Assembly: GCF_019049255.1 (NCBI RefSeq)
Contig: NZ_JAGMUJ010000161.1
Span: forward strand, 62,001-126,000
Length of the DNA stretch: 64,000 nt
Direction: 5' to 3'
Source of the DNA: Streptomyces sp. AC558_RSS880
GTDB lineage: Bacteria; Actinomycetota; Actinomycetes; Streptomycetales; Streptomycetaceae
Positions 41,170-49,803 of the stretch are shown in pieces. The notes under the pieces were generated by a model, which had not been told where the DNA came from, made no database searches, and saw nothing but the letters and a program-made list of their open reading frames with translations. Numbering within the stretch: the first letter of the stretch is position 1; every line of letters begins with the position of its first letter. The position numbers and the translations under genes are program-made.

Positions 41170-42528
41170 TCAGCCCATCTGCTCCTGCCACTCGGCCTGC
41201 GCCTCGTTCAGCTGGTCGGCCATCGTGTCCAGGAAGTCCTTCGCGCTCATGTCCCCGAGCAGGACCTTCTGGAAGTTCGGCTCGTTGTCCGCCTTGGAGA
41301 TGGTGTTCCAGTCCGGCAGGTAGTACGGCAGCTGGACGATGGTCGTGGACCCGTCGCTCAGCGCGTCCGCGGCCAGCTTCGTGGGCTCCGCCTTGCTGAT
41401 CCACTCGTCCTTCGCGGCGTCCGCGTGCGCCGGCACCTGACCGGCCGACTCGTTGAACTTCGAGTTCGACTGCGCCGACGTGGCGAACTCGATGAACTTC
41501 CAGGCGGCCTCCTTGTTCTTGGAGCTCTTGAACAGGCCGACGCCGTCGACCGGGTTGGAGACCTGGACCCGCTTGCCGCCGGGCCCGGTCGGCTGCGGGA
41601 TGCCGCGGAACTTGTCGGTGGTGAGCGCCTTGACGTGGTCCTGGTACGAACCGAGGTTGTGGTTCAGCATGCCGATGGTGCCGGAGTCCCACTGCGCGAC
41701 CATCTTGGTGAAGTCGTTGTTCAGGTCGGCCGCGGGGGTGGCCTTCTTGAACAGGCCCGCGTACTTCTCCAGGGCCGCGACGTTCTTCGGGTCGTTGACC
41801 GTCGTCTTCTTGCCGGAGGAGTCCCAGAACGAGGTGATGCCGGACTGCCCGTACATCGCGTCCAGGGCCTGGGCGATGGAGCCGGCGCCGCCGCGGATGG
41901 TGTAGCCGAACTCGTTCTTGCCCTTGTCCGTCAGCTTCTCGGCGGCCTCGTAGAACCGGTCCCAGGTGGTCGGCTCCTCCAGGCCCGCCTTCTCGAACAG
42001 GTCGGTGCGGTAGTACAGGACGCCGTTGTTCGCCGAGGTCGGGATCGAGTACAGCTTGTCGTCACCGCCGCCGGCGGCCCGCATCGACTCGATCATGTCC
42101 TTGTTGAGCTTGCCGTTCAGCGGCGACTTGGCCAGCCGGAAGTCCAGCGTGTCGAGCGCTCCCTGGGCGGCGAAGCCCGCGAGCATCGAGGCGCTGATGC
42201 CGCCGACGTCCGGCAGGCCGCCGCCCTGGATGGCGGTGTCGACCTTGGACTGGTACTCGGTGGAGGCGATACCGACGTACTGGACGTCGATGTCCGGGTT
42301 CGCCTTCTCGAAGTCGGCGATGACCTGCTTCCAGATGTCGGTGCGGACACCGCCGTTGTTGTCCCAGAAGACGATCTTGCCCTTGCCGTCGCCCTCGGCA
42401 CCGTCGCTGCCCGTGCCGCCGCCGTCGTCGCCGCAGCCGGTGGCGGTCAGGGCGAGCACGGCACCCAGGGCGACGGCGGCCGACGCGCGGCGTCCGCCTC
42501 TGCTGTTTCTGAGAATGCTGATCTTCAT
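41170..42528 (-). CDS. Sugar ABC transporter substrate-binding lipoprotein
   Basis: Family-1 solute-binding protein (452 aa), extracellular and lipid-anchored. Lipobox TATGC with Cys32, then a Gly/Asp linker. The mature protein follows the MalE/UgpB pattern (VFWDNNGG start, QYVGIASTEYQSKVDTAI, WKFIEFATSAQSN). Given the surrounding pectinase genes it probably binds oligogalacturonate, arabino- or rhamno-oligosaccharides. ATG at 42528 preceded by an AGAAGAAGAGAG ribosome site. The matching permeases are at 46160-47985; no ATPase gene is present, so a shared MsiK-type ATPase is expected. Confidence 0.9.
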   Translation of the reverse strand: MKISILRNSRGGRRASAAVALGAVLALTATGCGDDGGGTGSDGAEGDGKGKIVFWDNNGGVRTDIWKQVIADFEKANPDIDVQYVGIASTEYQSKVDTAIQGGGLPDVGGISASMLAGFAAQGALDTLDFRLAKSPLNGKLNKDMIESMRAAGGGDDKLYSIPTSANNGVLYYRTDLFEKAGLEEPTTWDRFYEAAEKLTDKGKNEFGYTIRGGAGSIAQALDAMYGQSGITSFWDSSGKKTTVNDPKNVAALEKYAGLFKKATPAADLNNDFTKMVAQWDSGTIGMLNHNLGSYQDHVKALTTDKFRGIPQPTGPGGKRVQVSNPVDGVGLFKSSKNKEAAWKFIEFATSAQSNSKFNESAGQVPAHADAAKDEWISKAEPTKLAADALSDGSTTIVQLPYYLPDWNTISKADNEPNFQKVLLGDMSAKDFLDTMADQLNEAQAEWQEQMG

Positions 42529-42601
42529 TGGTCGGCTCTCTTCTTCTGGATCCAACGGACTATGAAGTTGTGGGGGGTCTGTCAGGACCGTCCGGCGGTG
42601 T

Positions 42602-44131
42602 TCAGCCGTGCGCCGGGGTGTTGATCCTGAACCGGGTGAACGTGGCGGTACCGGCGTGTCCCTGGCCGGTGGGTGCCACGGCGACCAGGCCGAGCAGGGC
42701 TCCGACCCAGCGCCAGGGAGTGGCGGCGAAGACCTGGCCGGAGGGGCGGAAGCCGTCCCCGGTGTCGCAGGAGAAGCGGCAGCGGGCCCCGGCGCCGACG
42801 TCGACCCGGAGGCGGGCCCGGCCGCCGGGAGCGGGCCGCGGGTGGTCGGCGTCGCGTTCCCTCTCGGCGACCGTCTCGGCGAACCGGTGCACCAGGTGCA
42901 CCGTTCCGTCCGCGCCGCGCTGGAGCCCGATCCAGCGGTAGGCGTCCCCGAGGACCGCGAGCCCGGCGCGTGCCCCGGGTTCCTCGCTGTCGAGCCGCAG
43001 CTCCACCTCGACGGTGCACGGGTCGCCGGGCAGCCGCTGGGTCAGGACGTGGGGCAGTCTGCGCAGGTCGTGCGCGTCGGCGGAGCGGACGCAGGTCAGC
43101 CGCAGCCCGTCGGCGGAGTGCTGGGTGGCCCAGCCCTCCTTCGGGTTGGCGGTCCACGTCCACTGGCGGCCGAACCGTCCGCCGGGGAAGTCGTCGTCGG
43201 TGGCCGGCGCGGCGGGCGGCTGCGGCGGCAGGTCCGGGCGGCGGTGTCCGGCGACGGGGGCGCCGTCGTCCCCGAGCACCGGCCAGCCCTCCGCCCCCCA
43301 GCTCATCGGCTGGAGGTGCACGACACGGCCGTACGGGCCGCGCTGCTGGAAGTGCAGGAACCAGTCCTCGCCGGACGGGGTCCGCACCCAGCCGCCCTGG
43401 TGGGGGCCGTTGACGTCGGTGTCCTTCTGCTCCAGGACGACCTTCTCCTCGTACGGCCCGAAGAACGCGCGGGAGCGGAAGGCGCCCTGCCAGCCGGTCT
43501 CCACTCCCCCGGCGGGGGCGAGGATCCAGAACCAGCCGTCGTGCTTGTAGAGCTTGGGGCCCTCCAGGGTGAACCAGCCGGGGATGCGGTCGGCGTCGAC
43601 GATCACCTTCCCCTCGTCGAGGAGCTCGGTGCCGTGCGGGTGCATCCGGTGGCCGGTGAGGCGGTTCTTGACGCCGGAGCGGGACTTGGCCCAGGCGTGC
43701 ACGAGGTAGGCCTCGCCGGTCTCGTCGTCCCACAGGGGGCACGGGTCGATCAGGCCCTTGCCGGCCTTCACCAGCAGCGGCCGGGTCCAGGGGCCGCGGA
43801 TCTCGGGGGCGTTGACCTGGAAGATGCCCTGGTCGGGGTCGCCCCAGAAGATCCAGAACCGGTCGTCGTGGTGGCGCAGGGACGGGGCCCAGACCCCGCA
43901 GTCGTGCCGGGGTGTCGTGAACTCGGCTTCCGGTTCCAGGCGTTCGAGGGCGTGGCCGACGAGGGTCCAGTTGACCAGGTCGCGGGAGTGCAGCAGGGGC
44001 AGTCCGGGGGCGCGGCCGAAACTGGAGGCGGTCAGGTAGAAGTCGTCGCCGACCCGGATCACGTCCGGGTCGGACCAGTCGGCGTTCAGGACCGGGTTGC
44101 GGTAGGCGGTGTCCGTCTGCTCGGCGGTCAC
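42602..44131 (-). CDS. GH43 glycoside hydrolase with C-terminal concanavalin-like domain
   Basis: Cytoplasmic enzyme (509 aa, no signal peptide) that would trim imported arabino- or xylo-oligosaccharides. Five-bladed propeller (about 8-300): base NADWSDPDVIRVGDDFY, pKa modulator near KGLIDPCPLWDD, acid in FTLEGPKLY. A C-terminal domain (about 315-505) is a beta-sandwich of the beta-xylosidase C2 type (DDFPGGRFGRQWTW). Start ATG 44131 overlaps the upstream DUF6807 gene's stop by 4 bp. Confidence 0.9.
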   Translation of the reverse strand: MTAEQTDTAYRNPVLNADWSDPDVIRVGDDFYLTASSFGRAPGLPLLHSRDLVNWTLVGHALERLEPEAEFTTPRHDCGVWAPSLRHHDDRFWIFWGDPDQGIFQVNAPEIRGPWTRPLLVKAGKGLIDPCPLWDDETGEAYLVHAWAKSRSGVKNRLTGHRMHPHGTELLDEGKVIVDADRIPGWFTLEGPKLYKHDGWFWILAPAGGVETGWQGAFRSRAFFGPYEEKVVLEQKDTDVNGPHQGGWVRTPSGEDWFLHFQQRGPYGRVVHLQPMSWGAEGWPVLGDDGAPVAGHRRPDLPPQPPAAPATDDDFPGGRFGRQWTWTANPKEGWATQHSADGLRLTCVRSADAHDLRRLPHVLTQRLPGDPCTVEVELRLDSEEPGARAGLAVLGDAYRWIGLQRGADGTVHLVHRFAETVAERERDADHPRPAPGGRARLRVDVGAGARCRFSCDTGDGFRPSGQVFAATPWRWVGALLGLVAVAPTGQGHAGTATFTRFRINTPAHG

Positions 44132-44973
44132 GGGCTCACCGCCTTGCGGACCAGGGCGGCGGCCGCGCTCCGGTCGAGGCGGCCGTCGGCGACGACGGTG
44201 ACGATCCGGCGGACCACGGTCTCCCCGGGCGGGAGCGGCAGCCGCGCGGTGTGGGCGAGGGAGGAGCCGACGCCCGGGTACTCGGCGGTGCGCACGAACC
44301 AGGGGTCCCGCCTGGTCTGTTCGGTGGCCCCCGCGAAGACGAGCGTCCAGGTGGATCCGGTGAGCGCGACCCAGTCGGCCGGCCGGCCGTGCACGTCGCT
44401 CTCGCCCTCGGCGGAGGCGGTGAAGACGTCCGGGGCCGTCTCCTCCTTGCGGGCCCGCCAGAAGAAGCCGCCGTACGCGGCTCCGGGGCGGCCGTTGGTG
44501 GCGGGGCTGCCGACGGAGAGCGGCGCGCTCGTGACGTTGGTGAGGGAGAAGGTGAAGTCCAGCGCCCAGGCGGCGCCGGTGAGTTCGGTGGCGGCGACCG
44601 TGCGGCGCTCGCGCAGCAGCTCGCCCGGCGCGGCCATCCAGCGCAGCTCCTCGACGAACCCGTCGGGGTCGCGCAGCTGGTAGGCGGTGTGCCGCTGGGA
44701 GCCGTGGTTGTCGAGCTCGGTCGGCCCCTGATCGCGGACGTAGGTGCGTCCGCCCCAGAAGTTGAACCCCTCGACGTCGGGAACGGCGACACCGACGCCG
44801 AGGTGGTGTGCGTGGTCGGCGGGGCTCAGCTCGGTGACCGCCGTGCCGGCCAGGGTGGTGACGGGGTGCAGGTACGGCCGCGGGGAGAGCCGGGCCGGCA
44901 GTTCGGGCCGGGTGACGTACCGGCCGACGGGCCGGCCCGCGACGCGCAGCACCACGGAGTCGTTGCCGGTCAT
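44128..44973 (-). CDS. DUF6807 (PmoA-like) protein of unknown function
   Basis: Cytoplasmic protein of 281 aa. It matches the family annotated PmoA, now DUF6807, which is unrelated to methane monooxygenase despite the name. The conserved segment SPADHAHHLGVGV with a His cluster and a later aromatic-rich stretch (FNFWGGRTYV) suggest a metal- or sugar-binding beta-sandwich. It overlaps both neighbours by 4 bp, between a GH43 enzyme and a Gfo/Idh/MocA oxidoreductase, a pairing often seen in actinomycete sugar loci. The reaction is not known; aldose epimerase-like or glycosidic cleavage roles are guesses. Confidence 0.78.
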   Translation of the reverse strand: MTGNDSVVLRVAGRPVGRYVTRPELPARLSPRPYLHPVTTLAGTAVTELSPADHAHHLGVGVAVPDVEGFNFWGGRTYVRDQGPTELDNHGSQRHTAYQLRDPDGFVEELRWMAAPGELLRERRTVAATELTGAAWALDFTFSLTNVTSAPLSVGSPATNGRPGAAYGGFFWRARKEETAPDVFTASAEGESDVHGRPADWVALTGSTWTLVFAGATEQTRRDPWFVRTAEYPGVGSSLAHTARLPLPPGETVVRRIVTVVADGRLDRSAAAALVRKAVSP

Positions 44974-46163
44974 CGGGTGCTCACCTCTTTCGGCAGGTGG
45001 TGGGCGGGCAGCGCCCAGGGGGCGCCCAGCTCGGAGTAGAGGGACAGGGTGTCGGCGGCGGCCGCGACGAGGCCGTCGACGCCGGGCACGACCCGTCGGT
45101 TCTCACCGGGGACGTGCCGCCAGGCTCCGTCGGGCAGCGGGGCCGGGTCGGGGGCCTTGCGGATCGCCTCGACGACCTGCATGAAGGCGCCCGTCCCGTC
45201 CGGGGTGACCAGCAGGGGGGTGCCGTCGGTGAGGTGGGCGACGAGGTTCTCCAGCAGGTCGGTCCGGTCGAACCGCGTCTCCTCCGGGCCGTGGTCCGCG
45301 CGCTGGAGCAGGACGCGGTCCTGCTTGTACCAGAAGGTGATCCGGCCGGTGGTGCCGTGCACCAGGACGTACGGCTCGTCGGCCCGCTCGGCGCACAGGG
45401 TCGCGGCGACGGTGACCGAGCCGCCCCGCGTGGTGGTGATCCGTACGCAGGAGGTGTCGTCGGACTCGATGTCGTTGGCGCGCAGCAGCTCGGTCTCGAT
45501 GCCGGCGACGTCCTCGGCGCGGGTACTGTCGGCGAGCGCGAGGGCGGTGGCGACGGCGTGGGCGAGCGGGTTGGTCAGCGCGCCGTCGACCACGTCGACG
45601 CCGTTCAGCCGGCGCCGGCCCGCCCAGGGCGCCCGCCGGAAGTACTCCTCGGGCCGCACCCAGGCACCGGCTCCGCCGATCCCCACCACCCGGCCGACGG
45701 CGCCCTCGGCGACCAGCTCGCGGATCGCGGGCACGGCGTGCGAGCCCAGCGACTGGAAGCCGATCTGGCAGGCCACCCCGGCCGCGGCGACCCCGTCGGC
45801 CATCCGGCGGTACTCGGCGTACGACGGCGCCGGCGGCTTCTCCAGCAGGATGTGCACGCCCCGCTCGGCCGCCGCGAGGGCGAGGTCGGTGTGGGTCGGG
45901 ATCGGGGTGCAGATCACCGCGATCCGGGCGCCGGTGGACTCCAGCAGCGCGCCGAAGTCGGCGGACTGCTCGGGGAGTTCACCGCCGAACTCGTCCTCGG
46001 TGAGCGGGGTGAGTTCGCAGATCCCGGCGAGCCGCAGCAGTCCCTCCGCTTCGAGGCGGCGGATGTTCGCCACGTGCCAGCGGCCGTGGCCGCGGGCGCC
46101 GGCGAGGACGACGGGCAGGGGGGTGCCGGGCGCGGTCCGGGGTGCGGTCCGAGGTGCGGTCAT
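44970..46163 (-). CDS. Gfo/Idh/MocA-family NAD(P)-dependent sugar oxidoreductase
   Basis: Predicted sugar dehydrogenase (397 aa). Rossmann N-terminal domain with VVLAGARGHGRWHV in place of the usual GxGxxG, ICTPIPTHTDLA, and the hallmark EKPPAPSYAE; C-terminal alpha/beta substrate domain. Starts at ATG 46163, overlapping the permease gene by 4 bp, and ends in a 4-bp overlap with DUF6807. In this setting it may oxidise a sugar (for example L-arabinose or galactose) released by the GH43 enzyme, feeding the IlvD dehydratase; this is inference from gene order. Confidence 0.88.
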   Translation of the reverse strand: MTAPRTAPRTAPGTPLPVVLAGARGHGRWHVANIRRLEAEGLLRLAGICELTPLTEDEFGGELPEQSADFGALLESTGARIAVICTPIPTHTDLALAAAERGVHILLEKPPAPSYAEYRRMADGVAAAGVACQIGFQSLGSHAVPAIRELVAEGAVGRVVGIGGAGAWVRPEEYFRRAPWAGRRRLNGVDVVDGALTNPLAHAVATALALADSTRAEDVAGIETELLRANDIESDDTSCVRITTTRGGSVTVAATLCAERADEPYVLVHGTTGRITFWYKQDRVLLQRADHGPEETRFDRTDLLENLVAHLTDGTPLLVTPDGTGAFMQVVEAIRKAPDPAPLPDGAWRHVPGENRRVVPGVDGLVAAAADTLSLYSELGAPWALPAHHLPKEVSTR

Positions 46164-47056
46164 CCCTTCACCGCCCCCGCGCTGAACCCGGTGATCAGCC
46201 ACTTCTGGATGAAGGCGAAGACGAGCACGACGGGGACGGCCGCGATGATGCCGCCCGCGGCGAGCGCGCCGAGGTCGACGCTGTCCGCGCTCATCAGGGT
46301 GTTGAGGCCGACCGGGATGGTCTGCTTCTCCTGGTTGTTGAGGAACATCAGGGCGAACAGGAAGTGGTTCCAGGAGTGGACGAAGGCGAAGGAGCCGACG
46401 GCGATCAGACCGGGCCGCAGCAGCGGCAGGACGATCACCCGGAAGGCCTTGAACCGGTTGCAGCCGTCGACCCAGGCGGCCTCCTCCAGGGAGTACGGCA
46501 CGTTCTTGATGAAGTTGCTGATCAGGATGATCGACAGCGGCAGCTGGAAGACCGTCTCGGCGATGATGACGCTGCCGAGCGAGTTGATCATCTGCAGTTC
46601 GGCGAAGATCTCGAACAGCGGGACCAGGAGCAGCGCGCCGGGCACGAACTGGGAGCAGAGCAGGGCGAGCATGAAGCCCCGCTTGATCTTGAAGTCGAAC
46701 CGGGCGAGGGCGTAGCCGCCGGCCAGGGCGACCAGCGTCGTCATGATCAGGGTGGCGACGCCGACCAGCACGCTGTTGTAGAAGAAGGTGCCGAAGCTGC
46801 GGTCCGTCCATACCTTCTCGAAGTGGACGAAGGTCATCGGCCAGGGCACCAGCGAGGTGGAGCCGGCCGGGCGGAGCGCGAAGAGCAGGATCCAGTAGAA
46901 GGGGATGAGGGTGAAGACGAGGTAGATGCCCAGCGGCAGGTAGATCTGCCAGCGGGGGGCCTCGTCCCAGGCCCGGCGCTTCTTGTTCGGCCGCGGCGGC
47001 TCGGGGGCGGTGCGCGCGGGGGCAGGGGCGGCCACGGTGGCCTCCTTGGTGATCAC
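46160..47056 (-). CDS. Sugar ABC transporter permease (MalG type)
   Basis: Inner-membrane subunit (298 aa) with six membrane segments and the EAA loop EEAAWVDGCNRFKAF that contacts the ATPase. The C-terminus LITGFSAGAVKG is typical of MalG-type permeases. A 35-residue Ala/Pro-rich cytoplasmic start is variable. GTG at 47056 overlaps the MalF-type gene stop by 4 bp. Confidence 0.93.
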   Translation of the reverse strand: MITKEATVAAPAPARTAPEPPRPNKKRRAWDEAPRWQIYLPLGIYLVFTLIPFYWILLFALRPAGSTSLVPWPMTFVHFEKVWTDRSFGTFFYNSVLVGVATLIMTTLVALAGGYALARFDFKIKRGFMLALLCSQFVPGALLLVPLFEIFAELQMINSLGSVIIAETVFQLPLSIILISNFIKNVPYSLEEAAWVDGCNRFKAFRVIVLPLLRPGLIAVGSFAFVHSWNHFLFALMFLNNQEKQTIPVGLNTLMSADSVDLGALAAGGIIAAVPVVLVFAFIQKWLITGFSAGAVKG

Positions 47057-47985
47057 TTCTCGCCTCCGAACTTGCTCAGCCGCAGGTAGACCATCGAGCA
47101 GAAGAGCAGGATGAGGAACGCGACCGTGGTCAGGGCCGACGCGTAGCCGAAGTTGTGGGCGTCCACCGAGGTGTTGGCGATGTACAGCGGCAGTGTCGTG
47201 GTCTCGCCCGCGGGTCCGCCGCCGGTCAGCGTGTAGAGCAGGTCGACGTTGTTGAACTCCCACACCGCGCGCAGCAGCGTGGACAGGATGATGGCGTCCT
47301 TCAGGTGTGGCAGCGTGATGTGCCAGAACTGCTTGATGCGGCTGGCCCCGTCGACCTCGGCGGCCTCGTAGAGGTCCTTCGAGACGGACTGGAGGTCGGC
47401 GAGGATGAGGATCGCGAAGAAGGGGACACCGCGCCACAGGTCGGCGACGACCACCGCCGGGAAGACGGTGGAGGTGTCCGACAGCCAGCTGACGCCGTAG
47501 TCGCCGATGCCCATGTCCGCGAGGTAACGGGTGATGCCCGTCTGGGAGTTGTAGAGCAGTACCCAGATCGCGGAGGTCAGCACGCCGGAGACGGCCCACG
47601 GCGAGAAGACCATGGCGCGGCCCAGTGCGCGGCCGACGAAGGTCTGGTTGACGATGAGGGCGAGGGCCAGGCCGAACAGCAGTTGCAGTCCGACCTCGAC
47701 GAAGACCCACTTGGCGCTGAAGACGAGGGTGTCCCAGAACAGCGGGTCCTCGGTGAAGATGTGGGTGAAGTTGTCGAAGCCCGCGTAGCCGTTCCGCCAG
47801 GGCTTGGTGGGGTTGTAGTTCTGCAGGCTGTAGTAGAAGACGCTGATGACCGGGTAGGCGATGAAACCCAGCATGAGCAGGGCGGCCGGCGCGATCAGCA
47901 GGTACGGGAGCCTGCGGGGCGTGGCGGAGGCACGGCGCCGCCGGGGTGGCCTGGGCGGTTTCGCCACGGCTGCGGCATGGGCCAT
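47053..47985 (-). CDS. Sugar ABC transporter permease (MalF/UgpA type)
   Basis: Inner-membrane subunit (310 aa), six membrane segments, EAA loop YEAAEVDGASRIKQFWHI. N-terminus is Pro/Arg-rich and cytoplasmic. Partner of the following MalG-type permease (GTGA overlap) and of the binding protein at 41170-42528. Upstream gap of 96 bp to the dehydratase gene contains a LacI-type box. Confidence 0.93.
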   Translation of the reverse strand: MAHAAAVAKPPRPPRRRRASATPRRLPYLLIAPAALLMLGFIAYPVISVFYYSLQNYNPTKPWRNGYAGFDNFTHIFTEDPLFWDTLVFSAKWVFVEVGLQLLFGLALALIVNQTFVGRALGRAMVFSPWAVSGVLTSAIWVLLYNSQTGITRYLADMGIGDYGVSWLSDTSTVFPAVVVADLWRGVPFFAILILADLQSVSKDLYEAAEVDGASRIKQFWHITLPHLKDAIILSTLLRAVWEFNNVDLLYTLTGGGPAGETTTLPLYIANTSVDAHNFGYASALTTVAFLILLFCSMVYLRLSKFGGEK

Positions 47986-48035
47986 GACTGTTCTCCGTTT
48001 CTCGGTACGTCGTGCTGTGTGGTGCGTGAGCGGGT

Positions 48036-48046
48036 GAAGCGCTTTC
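48036..48046. promoter_or_regulatory. LacI-type operator-like box before the sugar permease genes
   Basis: GAAGCGCTTTC, the palindromic core (GAAnGCGCTTTC type) bound by LacI-family sugar repressors, 51 bp upstream of the MalF-type start. No lacI-family gene is in the window, so the repressor would act in trans. Confidence 0.5.
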
Positions 48047-48081
48047 TTCGTAGGTGTGCGGAGTCCGGGAGGGGCGGCCGG

Positions 48082-49803
48082 TCAGCCGGCGTACGGGTCC
48101 TGGACCGTGCCCGGACGGGCGAGGAACTCGAAGTCGCAGCCGGTGTCGGCCTGCGTGATCTGCTCGTTGTAGAGCGCGCCGTAGCCGCGCTCGTAACGCA
48201 CGGGCGGCGGCGTCCACTGCGCCCGGCGGCGCTCCAGCTCCTCGTCGTCGACGTCGAGCCGAAGGGTCCGGTTCTCGACGTCGAGGGTGATCGAGTCACC
48301 GGTGCGCACCAGGGCCAGCGGTCCGCCCACGTACGACTCGGGGGCGATGTGCAGGACGCACGCGCCGTAACTCGTCCCGCTCATGCGGGCGTCGGAGATC
48401 CGCACCATGTCCCGCACCCCCTGCTTGAGCAGGTGGTCGGGCAGGGGCAGCATCCCGTACTCGGGCATGCCCGGGCCGCCCTTGGGGCCGGCGTTGCGCA
48501 GGACCAGCACGCTGTCGGCGGTGATGTTCAACGCCGGGTCGTTGATGGTCCGCTGCATCTGCTTGTAGTCGTCGAAGACGACGGCACGGCCGGTGTGCCG
48601 CAGCAGGTGCTGTTCGGCGGCGATGTGCTTGATGACGGCGCCGTCCGGGCAGAGGTTGCCGCGCAGTACGGCGACCCCGCCCTCGTCCGCGACCGGATTG
48701 TCGCGGGGCCGGATGACGTCGTCATTGTGCACCTGCGCGCCGGCGATCTGCTCGCGCATCGTGTCGTGGCAGACGGTGGGACGGTCCAGGTGGAGCAGGT
48801 CCGGGATCCGGGAGAGGAACCCGGGCAGTCCGCCCGCGAAGTGGAAGTCCTCCATCAGGTACGTCTGTCCGCCGGGCCGCACGTTGGCCAGCACCGGGAC
48901 GGTGCGGGCGATGCGGTCGAAGTCGTCGAGGGTGAGCTTGACGCCCGCGCGTCCGGCCATGGCGATCAGGTGGATGACGGCGTTGGTGGAGCCGCCGAGT
49001 CCGAGGACGGTCGTCACCGCGTCCTCGAAGGCGTCCGCGGTGAGGATGTCGCTCAGTTTCCGGTCCTTGTGGACCAGGTCGACGATGGTCAGGCCCGCCT
49101 TGGCGGCCATCCGGTCGTGCCCGGAGTCGACGGCCGGGATGCTGGACGCGCCCGGGACCGTGACGCCGAGGGCCTCGGCGGCGGCGGTCAGCGTGGACGC
49201 CGTACCCATGGTCATGCAGTGGCCGGGCGAGCGGGCCAGGCCGCTCTCCAGCTCCTGCATCTCGCAGTCGCCGATCAGGCCGGCGCGCTTGTCGTCCCAG
49301 TACTTCCACATGTCGGTGCCGGAACCGAGGACCTCGTTGCGCCAGTGTCCGGGCAGCATGGGCCCGGCCGGCACGAACACCGTCGGCAGGTCGGCGCTGG
49401 CGGCGCCCATCAGCAGGGCGGGCGTGGACTTGTCGCAGCCGCCCATCAGCACGGCGCCGTCGACCGGGTAGGACCGCAGCAGCTCCTCGGTCTCCATGGC
49501 GAGGAGGTTGCGGTAGAGCATGGGGGTCGGCTTCTGGAAGGTCTCGCTGAGGGTGGAGACCGGGAACTCGAGGGGGAAGCCGCCCGCCTGCCAGACGCCC
49601 CGCTTGACGGCCTGCGCGCGGTCGCGCAGGTGGACGTGGCAGGGGTTGATGTCGGACCAGGTGTTGAGGATCGCGATGACCGGCTTGCCCAGGTGCTCCT
49701 CGGGCAGGTAGCCGAGCTGGCGGGTGCGGGCGCGGTGGCTGAAGGAGCGCAGTCCGTCAGTGCCGTACCACTGGTGGCTGCGGAGCTGCTCGGGGGACTT
49801 CAT
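48082..49803 (-). CDS. IlvD/Edd-family sugar-acid dehydratase (L-arabonate/aldonate type)
   Basis: Fe-S dehydratase (573 aa) predicted to convert an aldonate to its 2-keto-3-deoxy acid. The three cluster cysteines are C55 (INPCHVH), C123 (GGCDKST) and C196 (PGHCMTM). Their spacing (68 and 73 residues) matches that known for L-arabinonate dehydratase (C59, C127, C200), which sets it apart from dihydroxy-acid dehydratase of valine synthesis. The C-terminal DARMSGTSYGACVLH loop carries the catalytic Ser. ATG at 49803 overlaps the DapA-family gene by 4 bp. Substrate could be L-arabonate, D-galactonate, L-rhamnonate or similar. Confidence 0.88.
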   Translation of the reverse strand: MKSPEQLRSHQWYGTDGLRSFSHRARTRQLGYLPEEHLGKPVIAILNTWSDINPCHVHLRDRAQAVKRGVWQAGGFPLEFPVSTLSETFQKPTPMLYRNLLAMETEELLRSYPVDGAVLMGGCDKSTPALLMGAASADLPTVFVPAGPMLPGHWRNEVLGSGTDMWKYWDDKRAGLIGDCEMQELESGLARSPGHCMTMGTASTLTAAAEALGVTVPGASSIPAVDSGHDRMAAKAGLTIVDLVHKDRKLSDILTADAFEDAVTTVLGLGGSTNAVIHLIAMAGRAGVKLTLDDFDRIARTVPVLANVRPGGQTYLMEDFHFAGGLPGFLSRIPDLLHLDRPTVCHDTMREQIAGAQVHNDDVIRPRDNPVADEGGVAVLRGNLCPDGAVIKHIAAEQHLLRHTGRAVVFDDYKQMQRTINDPALNITADSVLVLRNAGPKGGPGMPEYGMLPLPDHLLKQGVRDMVRISDARMSGTSYGACVLHIAPESYVGGPLALVRTGDSITLDVENRTLRLDVDDEELERRRAQWTPPPVRYERGYGALYNEQITQADTGCDFEFLARPGTVQDPYAG

